DNA from: Rhizomys pruinosus
Taxonomy: Eukaryota; Chordata; Mammalia; Rodentia; Spalacidae
Direction: 5' to 3'
Length of the DNA stretch: 64,000 nucleotides
Assembly (NCBI GenBank): GCA_009823505.1
Contig: VZQC01010550.1
Coordinates: forward strand, 3,653,631 to 3,717,630
Shown here one piece after another: positions 56,142 through 64,000 of the stretch (positions are counted from its first letter, which is position 1; each line of letters begins with the position of its first letter). Under the pieces are notes generated by a model that did no database searches, was not told where the DNA came from, and saw only the letters and a list, made by a program, of their open reading frames with translations. A program made the translations under genes and the position numbers.

Positions 56142-56275
56142 TATTTAATGGGGGGGGGTCTTTTTGAACCAGTCTCCCTGCAGCACCAGCTAGCCTGGAA
56201 CTCACTTATGTAGACCAGACTGGCCTTGAACTCAGATCTGCCTCTGCCTCCCAAGTGCTGGAATCAAAGGCATGT
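56142..56275 (-). repeat. B1 SINE
   Basis: Reverse B1 whose 5' end is broken by the next B1. Confidence 0.85.
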
Positions 56276-56278
56276 ACC

Positions 56279-56440
56279 GGCAGGCGTGGTGGCGCACGCC
56301 TTTAATCCCAGCACTCTGGAGGCAGAGATAGGTGGATCTCTGTGGGTTCAAGGCCAGCCTGGTCTACAGAGCAAGCTCCAGGACAACTGGTACCAAAAGG
56401 GAGACCCTGTCTCAAAAATAAAAAAAAATAAAAAAAAAAA
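56279..56440 (+). repeat. B1 SINE
   Basis: Forward B1 directly abutting a reverse one (tail-out pair). Confidence 0.9.
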
Positions 56441-56461
56441 AGTGTAAAACCAAAACGGTGC

Positions 56462-56570
56462 AAGCTCTGTCTGGCCTGGAACTTGCTACAAAAAACATGC
56501 TGGCCTTGAACTCAGAGATCCATCTGCCTCTGCTTCCTGAATGCTGGAATTAAAAGCATGAATTACTATC
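56462..56570 (-). repeat. B1 fragment
   Basis: Old reverse B1, 5' part lost. Confidence 0.7.
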
Positions 56571-57620
56571 TTCTTTAAAAAAAAACTACCCAAGCTTTAT
56601 CCACATATTATAGGATATTTTAAGGCTTAGTGAAATGTTTAGATTAGTTAAATTTGGTTGTAGGTTTTGGTGAAAATGGTAATACATTTGAACTAATTGG
56701 GAATATAAAATGTTAATTGTTTTATTTATAATTTGTATTGAACTTCCAACAGTAATGTTGGGAAAAATCTAGATATTGAGTTTCAGTGTTAAGCCAGTAA
56801 AATGAATGTTACCTATACAAGAATTACATAATTTAGGCTTCCACTCTGCTTTATGTGTTAAGTTTTGTCTGATAGAACTTTGTGAGATGACTAAAGTGTT
56901 CTCTGCATTTAATACCTGTGGCTACTGAGAACTTGAAACGTGGCTAGCAGAACCAAGGAGACCCATCCGCTTAATTTTAGTTTTAATAATTTAAGAATCA
57001 CTTTAAAGATTCTGTATCTGGCTAGTGGATATCATGCTGGACAGTGATGTTCTTCAGCAACTTGAAATACAAAATATAAACTGGAGTTTTCCAGAGTATC
57101 ATGCCCTGATGTTAATTTATATCTGCTAAAACTCTGCTGATACCATGATACATAAAGGGCATCCTAAATATCAAATTTACTTTTGAAATAAAAAGTGTTG
57201 ATATAAGCAGATTCAGAACTTAAGTTATATTTGGTAGAAAAAAATTAGGGTCGTTTTCCCATTGTTTTTGTGAAAGGGGGTGCTCATTTTTGGAATAGTT
57301 TTCCAATGCATGCAAGTTATTTTCCCTTCAGCTCTGTCCAGTATCTTCTGTACAGAAAAAAAAACAAACTGACAAAAATAAGCACTCAGCACTAATAGGT
57401 TCCCACGACTCGGTAAATTTCACACTAATTTCTCTTTTCCTTAAAAAGATACAAACGTTTGGGAGTCTGCATCTCCAGAAAGTATTATTACCCATCTTTC
57501 CCCCCTTTAAAGTGCAACAGTTATTTAAACACCGCTGCGATTCCACGCTTAGACACAAACTTTTTCCAGTCCCACAATCTCAGTCCTTTGAACCCTTCGG
57601 GGGTTCTTTGACCTAAGTCA
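56571..57620 (-). other. SINE-free proximal intron of ANKRD28
   Basis: About 1 kb without SINEs beside the CpG island. No exon recognised. Confidence 0.45.
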
Positions 57621-58083
57621 AAAAAGTAACCACGACGGTGCAGAAAACGTCTGGGAATTTGCAGTAACAACTAGTCTCCAGCAGAATGACACGGGGTTGG
57701 TGGGCGACTTCCCTCCCTTCTCTCCGCTAGACACTCCGCCGCTACACGAACCCCTCCTAGAAGCAACCGGGATAGCAAGGTCGTGACCCCGGGCCGCCGC
57801 TGCCAGCGCCGCTCCCGCCCAGCCTGGCAAAGCCACCTGTTAGGCCCGAGCCTCACCTGGCAGGAAAGAGGCGGCGCCTGCCCAGCAGCTCGCCGGACGC
57901 GAGGGCGGCGAGCACAGAACCCGCCCCTCGGCCGCGAGACCCCGGCAGCACGTGGAATCCCCGGGACCCGGGCTGCACTGACAAGCGGGCGGCCCGCGGT
58001 TCCAACCTCGCGCCCGGCGCGGCCCGGGACACCCGCTGCCCTCGCGGCCCCCGCCGTCCCCGAGCTCCCGTACCGCCGCCCGC

Positions 58084-58089
58084 ACCTAC
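58084..58089 (-). other. ANKRD28: Splice donor of ANKRD28 exon 1
   Basis: GTAGGT on the minus strand preceded by CAG; matches the U1 consensus closely. Confidence 0.85.
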
Positions 58090-58116
58090 CTGGTCGCGGA
58101 GTTTGAGGAACGCCAT
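58090..58116 (-). CDS. ANKRD28: ANKRD28 coding exon 1 (PP6 regulatory ankyrin subunit A)
   Basis: On the minus strand ATG at 58116 starts nine codons, MAFLKLRDQ, followed at once by a consensus donor (CAG|GTAGGT, intron from 58089 leftward, phase 0). From known family members, ANKRD28 begins with exactly these residues and continues in the next exon; its paralogue ANKRD44 starts MAVLKLTDQ. The start context is strong (GCC before ATG, G after). The full protein is a long ankyrin-repeat scaffold that binds the protein phosphatase 6 catalytic subunit together with SAPS-domain subunits; none of the ankyrin repeats lies in this window. Reading past the donor gives GC-rich nonsense, supporting the splice. 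Main doubt: nine residues is a short match, but length, phase, CpG island and identity all agree. Confidence 0.85.
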
Positions 58117-58430
58117 GGCGATCCCCGCCGCCCGGCCCGCAGCGGAGCTTCGGCCACAGCCCGGGGCCGGCGGCGCGGAGGAGAGCGCGGGCAGGGGGCG
58201 GCGCCGCCTGCCCCGCCGCCCGCCGCCGTGGTGTAGAGCCTCGCGGTCCCGCCTCCTCCTCCTCCTCGGGTGCCTCCCCGCCCTCCTGCTCCCTTCCTTT
58301 TTTTTCCCGCGGCCTCGTCCACACGCTGCTGCCGCACGCCCCCTTCCCGAAATACCCTGGCAGCCCCCGCCGCCGCCGCGCCGGTCCAGCCCGCGGCCGC
58401 GGCGGCATCCAAACTCCACTCCACAATATT
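58117..58430 (-). promoter_or_regulatory. ANKRD28: ANKRD28 5' UTR and probable start-site zone
   Basis: GC-rich with GCC/CGG runs (58366-58410) and no TATA box. The likely start lies between the ATG and the CCAAT boxes, as for dispersed CpG-island promoters. The exact start cannot be set from sequence. Confidence 0.5.
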
Positions 58431-58449
58431 ACCACCACCGCCCGCCGCG

Positions 58450-58498
58450 ATTGGTGGCCAAGTGGGGGAGAGGCCAGAGTAAGCCGAGCGCCCATTGG
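58450..58498 (-). promoter_or_regulatory. Two CCAAT boxes
   Basis: CCAAT on the minus strand at 58450-58454 and 58494-58498, 44 bp apart, both oriented toward ANKRD28. Probable NF-Y sites. Confidence 0.65.
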
Positions 58499-58530
58499 CC
58501 ACGCCGCCGCGCTCGCCTGGGTCGTAGGCC

Positions 58531-58558
58531 ACGCCCCCGAGGGGGAGGGGCGGGGCGG
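58531..58558. promoter_or_regulatory. GC boxes (Sp1/KLF-type)
   Basis: CACGCCCCC at 58530-58538 and GGGGCGGGGCGG at 58547-58558, just upstream of the CCAAT pair. Confidence 0.6.
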
Positions 58559-59109
58559 AGGAAGCGGCCCTCGGGGTGGGCACCGCGCGGTGGCGCGCGG
58601 GGCGGGCCGGCCAGGTGGCCCCGGCCTGGGCGCGCGCCCCAGGCGCGGTGGGCGGAGCCCGGGCTGGAGATGGGGCGGGAACGGGGACCTGGTGTGGGGT
58701 AACGGCCTGGTGATGGTACGTGGAGGTGGCGTGCGCTCGCTCCCCTCGGTCCCGGGAGGATGTAGCGGCCTGAAGGGATGCGAGCCGGACCTCCGTGCTG
58801 CAGTTGCTGCTGCCGCCGCCGCCTTCCTGCAAGTGCCAGGGCGGCGGGGGACTTGCACGTGGAGAGAGACGGCGAACGCTGCCGGGACCGTGGGACAGAG
58901 TGGTCGCGGGGGGGGGGCTGCCGCATGCGGGACGGAAGGGCGTGGTCTTCACCGCCGCACAGGTGGTGGCTGCGGAGCCTTTCTCTGCGCAGCTCTCCTA
59001 CCCGCCGTGCATATATTTTCTCCCTTTCTTTTAGCTCGTCAAAAGGCTTTTGCCTCCCACTCGAGAAATCAATTTTTTTTTCTCGAAATAATGTGCGAGA
59101 TTTCCGATA

Positions 59110-60149
59110 AATAGATTCCTTGGATGGAGAAGAGGGATGACTCCCTCGTCCTGCAACACACACCCACGCCGCCCTTCAGCTCCGAAGAGGCTTTTCTTTC
59201 TTTAGGCAGCCTCACACTGTTACCAATACAGGCTTGTGTGGGAGAAGATTGTTGTGCTCCTGTGTCTGTCCGCCTGGGCGGCTGCAGCCTCTGGTTAATC
59301 AAAGATACAGATGGTTAGAAGACAAACGTGTGACATCAGGCCTGGCTTATAAAAAAGAAAAAAGAATCCTCTTTTCCCCTTTATCGGTGTGTCTCTAGGG
59401 ACAGACTTTATTAGAGAATCGATTGAGCCTAATGGCAGTCTAGAGAAATGAGGCTCTGTGCCAGGACTGTCAGTTTATTATAATGTTGCACTTAAAAACA
59501 ACTCTTTAGCCTCACAAAAACTGAAAATACCAAAGTGCAAGTTCAAAAACCCTGCTGATAGACGAATACCGTGAACTTCCGGTACCCCTTTGACAAACCG
59601 TTGCTGTAATTCTATTGAAAAAAAATTCTAAAATTGCATTTTACATTATGGTTGGTGTTTCCTACTTAAAATGGAGGAATTCTCATAACTGCCATGTAAC
59701 AGGCGAGGAAGGAGGACAAATGCCTAATTCCTTTATCAAATAGAGCTGCTGAAATGGAGATACTGTCATTCCTTTATCAGTTCATTGAAGCCGAATGAGT
59801 TAATGGTGTGAGAGCCTTCTAGTTCTCTAAAACAGAGGTGGTGTGATAATGTTACTACAATATTTTATGATTACAAGACACCTTTGTAAATGATTACCCA
59901 TGTACTATATCCAGTAGTGTTTTACCTGAGTCAGAGGATGTCTTCTTTCTCGGTATGCTTGTTTAACACTCTTTGTTGGCCCAGGAATTAATACAAATTC
60001 ACAAGCACACCTGTCCTCAGTAATCTCTAAGTTAACGTTCTAAACTCTAGAAACACAACAGGATTTGATTAGGAGCATGGTAAAGATTGGCTTTCGGGAA
60101 GCATTCAAGTGCTTTTGGGAGTATGGATTAAAATAATGGACCACATGTG
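59110..60149. other. SINE-free upstream region, no gene recognised
   Basis: About 1 kb upstream of the CpG island, AT-rich, without repeats I can name. May hold regulatory sequence. Confidence 0.4.
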
Positions 60150-60395
60150 CATTTTATTTTTTAATTTATTAATTTATTTATGTGTATGAATGTACTGTCT
60201 GCATGTAGGTCTGTGCACCGTGTTGTGCAATGCCGCGGAGGTCAGAAGAGGGTGTCTGATTCCCCTGGAACTGGAGATCTCCTGGAATTGGAGTTACGGA
60301 CGGTTCTCAGCTGCCATGTGGGTGCTGGGGATCTAACCCGGGTCCTCTGCAAGAGCAGTCGGTGCTCTTAACCGCTAGGCCATCTCTCCAGCCCC
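60150..60395 (-). repeat. B2 SINE
   Basis: Reverse B2 with 17-bp duplication; CCACATGTGCATTTTA flanks both sides. Confidence 0.9.
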
Positions 60396-60777
60396 CACAT
60401 GTGCATTTTAATAAGTTTTATGATTGAGCTAATGAAACTTTTCAAGGCTCTTTTGAAAATTTCCAGTTAACAGTGATTAATGGAAATGTTTTGCAGTGTG
60501 CCATCTCTGCGTTGTAGCAGGCCTGAGCATGCTGGCGAAGGGTGCTTCCATCCTAACTGGCTTTCACCTTTCTCCATCTTAACACTGTTTAACCTCTGTG
60601 TCTAAGGTTAATAATTTTCCAGCCTACTTAATCAGTCAAGAAAGGTAATAATATGACAGATTGTGAGAACACTGAAAGACTGTCCAAATGTAATATTAGC
60701 ATTTTAATAACTGTAGTTCTATAGTTGATGAGATAGTAGCAACTATTGGTTCTGAAAAACAGAAATTTAAAAAAATA
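60396..60777. other. No gene or repeat recognised
   Basis: Ordinary AT-rich sequence. Confidence 0.4.
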
Positions 60778-61000
60778 GAGGCTGGAGAGATGGCTCAGTG
60801 GTTAAGAGTACTGGCTGCTCTTGCAGAAGACCCAGGTTAGGTTCCCAGCACCCACATGGCAGCTAACCACCATCTCTGTTAACTCCAGTTCCAGAGGATC
60901 TGATGACTTCTGACTTTTACAGGCATTGCTTAACAGATGTCTTACATACAGGTAAATCCACTTATACATGTTAAATAAAAATAAACATATTTTAATCTGT
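60778..61000 (+). repeat. B2 SINE
   Basis: Older B2 without the 17-bp duplication. Confidence 0.85.
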
Positions 61001-61084
61001 ATAAGTGAACAATTAAATGAAAAGTTTCATGTTCAAATTTTACTAACATTTTAGAATCTATGATTATTTCTGTTTTTTATAAGT

Positions 61085-61340
61085 TTTTAGTTTATTTTAC
61101 ACATATGAGTGTTTTGCCTGCATGTATGTAAGTGTACCATATGTGTGCAGTGCCCACAGAGGCCAAAAGAGGGCATTGGATCCCCTGGAACTAGAGTTAG
61201 GGGCTTCTACATGAACTTTGGGAAGTCATAAATGAACACCATACATGGTTGCTACCTGCCATGTGGGTTTTGAGAACCAAACTCAGGTTCTCTGTAAGAG
61301 CAGCCAGTGCTCTTAATCACTGAGCCATCTCTCCAGCCCC
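61085..61340 (-). repeat. B2 SINE with internal insertion
   Basis: About 35 bases (CTTCTACATGAACTTTGGG region, near 61204-61240) interrupt the body. Confidence 0.8.
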
Positions 61341-61365
61341 ATCTTGCTTATTTAAAAATACTAAA

Positions 61366-61590
61366 GAGAGGGGGTGAGAAAGATGGATTGGTGGTTAAGA
61401 GCAGTTGCTGCTCTTGTAGGGGGCCAGGGTTCATTCAGTTCCCAGGACCCACATGGTGGTTAACAGCCTCCTGTAACTCTAGTTCCCAGGGATCCAATGC
61501 CTTCTGGCCTTCATGGACATCAGACATGCACATAAATGGTATATATATATATGAAAGCAAAACAGCCATACACATAGAATAAATCTTTTT
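61366..61590 (+). repeat. B2 SINE, old
   Basis: GGGGGTGAGAAAGATGG head; short (TA)n at 61540-61550. Confidence 0.8.
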
Positions 61591-61724
61591 AAAAGTGTAT
61601 GGAAAGATCAATATTCCTAAAAAGCCCTATATTGTGGTAGCCAATGGGCCATATACTAAAATTATATCAATAATCTCTTGCTGGACATGACACACGACTT
61701 TAATTAAACCTAACCACCAGGAGG

Positions 61725-61785
61725 CATGCACATGGTACACTTACATGCATTCAGGCAAAACACTCATACATAAAAATAAACAACT
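61725..61785 (+). repeat. B2 3' fragment
   Basis: Only the CATGCACATGG to CATACATAAAAATAAA end remains. Confidence 0.65.
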
Positions 61786-61786
61786 T

Positions 61787-61945
61787 GCCGGGTGTGGTGA
61801 CACATGCCTTTAATCCTAGCACTTGGGAGGGAGAGGCAGGAGGTTCTCTGTGAGTTCAAGGCCAGCCTGGTCTACAGAGTGAGTTGCAGGCCAGCTGGGG
61901 CTACAGGGAGACCCTGTCTCGAAAAAGACCAAAAAAATAAAAACA
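61787..61945 (+). repeat. B1 SINE
   Basis: Intact forward B1 inserted into the B2 remnant's tail. Confidence 0.9.
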
Positions 61946-61972
61946 AAACAAAACTTAAAAACATTGAAGTAG

Positions 61973-62178
61973 GGGCTGGAGAAGTGCCTCAGTAGTTAAG
62001 AGCACTGGGCTTTCCTTACAGAGGATCTGTATTCAGTTCCCAGCACCTACATGGCGGCTAACAATCATCCATAACTCCAGTTCCCTCTTCTAGTCTCTGT
62101 GGATACTCTACCCATGTGGTGTACTTACATAAATGCAGACAAAACACTCATACACATAAAATAAAAGTTTGTTGGTTT
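61973..62178 (+). repeat. B2 SINE
   Basis: Older B2 lacking part of the 3' body. Confidence 0.85.
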
Positions 62179-62231
62179 TTTTTTTTTTGGCTTTTCGAGA
62201 CAAGGTCTCCCTGTAGCCCCAGCTGTCCTGG
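62179..62231 (-). repeat. B1 SINE interrupted by a provirus
   Basis: Reverse B1 reads to AGCTGTCCTGG and is cut there by the LTR. The rest should lie beyond the window, past the 3' LTR. Confidence 0.9.
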
Positions 62232-62593
62232 TGTGCAGAGCGGGTGTTGGCCAAAATGGCGCTTTGGACCCTGGCCAGGTCTTATCGCCTGATTGTCACC
62301 TGACTGCCCAGCTCATTCCCCAGCCAATAAGAGAACGCCAAACCTGAACCCTCATTAGCGTGTCCGCTGACTTCCGTATATTGTGCATACCACTTACAGA
62401 CCAATGAGAGACTGCCACAGCGCTCGCGCCCTTGCAGGAGGCGGGGTTGAGAGAGGGGATATGAGTAGGGGACACTGGAAGGAAAGGGGAGAGTTGATGT
62501 ATGAGTTGCCTGAATAAACTGCGTCTGGAAGAACAAGAGTGTGTCCTCTCCTTTTTCCTGCCGGCTGGGAACAGAGCGACAAGGAGAGCGACA
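62232..62593 (+). mobile_element. 5' LTR of the provirus
   Basis: Starts TGTGCAGAGC where the B1 breaks and ends GCGACA, two bases before the candidate primer site. CCAAT boxes at 62324-62328 and about 62401-62405, and AATAAA at 62513-62518, give U3-R-U5 order on the plus strand. No clear TATA box. Confidence 0.8.
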
Positions 62594-62595
62594 AG

Positions 62596-62613
62596 TGGTG
62601 GCCCAGATGGGGA
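62596..62613 (+). other. Candidate tRNA primer-binding site
   Basis: TGGTGGCCCAGATGGGGA begins with the required TGG just after the LTR. It matches neither the usual lysine-tRNA (about 12 of 18) nor the phenylalanine-tRNA site well, so the primer is unassigned. Confidence 0.5.
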
Positions 62614-62662
62614 ACCGTGCAAGCACGGTTCAGAACCAGATGCAGGCAGGTGGGCTAGCCGG

Positions 62663-62825
62663 TAAGCTCCCAGGTAAGTGGGACAATTAAGGCTCTCGGA
62701 GTGAGACGATAAAGCTCCCCGGGAAAGGGGACAATTAAGGTTCTCGGAGTGAGACAATAAAGCTCCCCGGAAAAGGGGACTAAAGGTTTCTCAGAGTGAG
62801 ACGATAAAGCTCCCGGTTCCGGGAC
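62663..62825 (+). repeat. 48-bp tandem repeats in the retroviral leader
   Basis: Three full units start at about 62663, 62711 and 62759, with a partial fourth at 62806. Shared words are AAGCTCCC, GGGGACAATTAAGG and GAGTGAGAC. They lie between primer site and gag, where packaging signals are normally found. Confidence 0.9.
62674..62679 (+). other. Candidate retroviral splice donor
   Basis: CAG|GTAAGT, a perfect donor, occurs in the first leader repeat only; the later repeats have lost the GT. It could serve subgenomic RNA. Confidence 0.5.
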
Positions 62826-62842
62826 AGGCTCTAGCTAGCACT

Positions 62843-64000
62843 ATGGGAAACACAACATCTGCTCTGACGGTGCACCACGCCCTTAAGGCTTTATTGAGGG
62901 CAAAAGGAATTGAGCTGAGGAGAGAAACTCTAGACAGATTTTTGGCTGCGGTGGATCAGGTCGCTCCATGGTTCCCAGTGACGGGATGCCTTACAATATC
63001 TAGTTGGGAAAAGTTAGGGAGGGACCTAATGTTTGCTGAGGAACAAGGAATTCTGCAGAGAGGTGAAGTTCCGATTGGATATTAATAGGAAATTGCTTGG
63101 GCGATGAAGGGAGCTGCACAGTAGAAATAAAAAAAGGGGAAGAACTTCTACAGCAGCTAAAAGAGAAACAGGTGCCACCTAAGGGGGTTGAGGATGAAGA
63201 GCAGGACATGTCGGCTGATGAGTTGGAGAGTTTGGTAGAAAGCATGGAGCAAGTGAAGGTAAGCATACAGCCGGCAGCCCCGGGACCTCCGCTACTGCTG
63301 ACAGCCCCGGGACCCCCTCCGCCTTTTGCGGTACCTGGCACTTTGTTTCATCCGGAGTGCTGGAGGGAGGTAGCCACTCAAAATCCAGCCCTGTGTTTTC
63401 CAGTCTTCCAAAACCAACAGGACAATAACCGTTATCATGAGCCACTCGATTTTAAAATCATAAAAAATATAGCGGAAAGTGTGCGCTCATATGGAGTGAC
63501 TGCCGCTTACGTGATTTCACAGGTAGAGAATCTCCACAGGTATTGCATGACCCCTGGGATTGGCAAAATTTAGCCTGAGCCTGTTTGTCGCCGGGGAAAT
63601 ACCTAGATTGGAAAGCTATGTGTCTAGAGTTGGCCTATGATCAGGCCGCGCAAAACCAGGCCAACAACCAGCCCGCCTGGGATGTGGATATGTTAATGGT
63701 TTTAGGATGCTTCGCTAATCAACAAATTAATTATCCTGCCCAAGTATACAATCAGATTAATGATATGGGAACCAGGGCATGGAAAAAATTGCCCAACTGA
63801 GGGGAAGTCACCGGAAATTTGACCAAAATAATACAAGGACCAACAGAGCCATTTTCTGATTTTGTGGCAAGAATGGTGGAGGCAGCAGGAAAAGTATTTG
63901 GTGACCCTGACACTGCCATGCCACTTGTTAAACAATTGGTATTTGAACAATGTACAAAGGAGTGTAGGCAGGCAATAAACCCTTACAAAAATAAAGGCTT
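62843..64000 (+). pseudogene. gag: Broken gag of the class II provirus
   Basis: ATG at 62843 encodes Met-Gly, a typical N-myristoylation start of matrix, and the matrix part is open to 63082 (stop 63083-63085). The continuation lies in another frame (63097-63573): an acidic region, a Pro-rich linker near 63270-63330, and the start of capsid (DFKIIKNIAE). About 63540 the frame changes again, and capsid carries on in a third frame with in-frame TGA codons at 63576-63578 and 63798-63800. A capsid major-homology-region motif (QGPTEPFSDFVARM) follows at 63834-63875. Two frame changes and two further stops mean no intact Gag from this copy, unless some are sequencing errors. Nucleocapsid, protease and pol would lie beyond the window. 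Confidence 0.8.

Larger units (their letters stand above)
1..58089 (-). other. ANKRD28: Probable start of ANKRD28 intron 1
   Basis: The splice donor of ANKRD28 coding exon 1 lies at 58084-58089 on the minus strand, so transcription continues leftward through the rest of the window. No second ankyrin-encoding exon or other exon was recognised here, which fits a long first intron filled with repeats. That the whole stretch is intron is an inference; the apparent length is inflated if the two large duplications are assembly errors. Confidence 0.5.
57680..59000. promoter_or_regulatory. CpG island over ANKRD28 promoter and exon 1
   Basis: GC content and CG dinucleotides rise sharply and SINEs disappear. 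Long overlapping open frames on both strands (up to 395 codons on the minus strand) arise only because stop codons are rare in such DNA. Confidence 0.9.
62232..64000 (+). mobile_element. 5' part of a class II endogenous retrovirus (IAP/beta-like)
   Basis: LTR, candidate primer site, leader, then gag running off the window. A 362-bp LTR and gag layout fit the IAP/betaretrovirus (ERVK) class. It lies about 4.1 kb upstream of ANKRD28 exon 1 and points away from it. The far LTR and target duplication are not visible. Confidence 0.85.

Noticed and set aside
57671..58858. 395-codon and other long open frames on both strands of the GC-rich region
   Set aside because: Overlapping frames on both strands, Pro/Arg/Gly-rich and without domains; expected in a CpG island. 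Only the short ANKRD28 frame up to its splice donor is supported.
62663..62825. CRISPR-like array
   Set aside because: Repeats are adjacent with no unique spacers, in a retroviral leader of a mammalian genome.

Overview
This is nuclear DNA from a mouse-like rodent. It is packed with B1, B2, B3 and B4-like SINEs and old LINE-1 remnants, and carries rodent class II retroviral LTRs. B2-type SINEs restrict it to the mouse/hamster/jerboa group; I cannot name the species. Nearly all open frames in the window are frames through SINEs, LINE-1, simple repeats or a GC-rich CpG island, not genes.

The one host gene I can place is ANKRD28 (protein phosphatase 6 regulatory ankyrin subunit A). Its first coding exon lies on the minus strand at 58090-58116: nine codons, MAFLKLRDQ, then a consensus splice donor. 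The exon sits in a CpG island (about 57680-59000) with two inverted CCAAT boxes and a GC box upstream. Everything to its left is then probably the start of intron 1. Other gene-derived sequence is a truncated RPL31 processed pseudogene (present twice) and a broken retroviral gag.

Layout. 1-803: B1 copies and a 9-bp tandem repeat ending at a single N (804). 805-22820: a giant inverted repeat, left arm 805-12241 and right arm about 12363-22820, around a B1 'loop', with a second N at 20117. 22821-35845: SINE-rich intronic DNA, including a 1.64-kb LTR with a perfect 6-bp target duplication (33371-35013). About 35846-45060 and 45977-55230: two direct copies of a 9.2-kb block separated by 0.9 kb and a third N (45974). 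Each copy holds an ancient LINE-1 with a 0.45-kb LTR inside it. 55231-57620: flanking intron. 57620-59110: ANKRD28 promoter and exon 1. 59110-62231: upstream SINEs. 62232-64000: 5' end of a class II (IAP/betaretrovirus-like) provirus inserted in a B1 on the plus strand, with LTR, candidate primer site, repeated leader and a gag with frameshifts and stops, running off the window.

The most important observation concerns the assembly. Both large duplications begin exactly at a single N. In each, one copy is nearly identical to its partner in unique DNA but full of small indels in SINE and LTR DNA. LINE-1 reading continues through the outer edge of the right inverted arm but is cut at the N of the left arm. 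I infer that 805-12241 and 45975-55230 are long-read gap fills that duplicate neighbouring sequence, not real biology. I found no convincing new molecular system.
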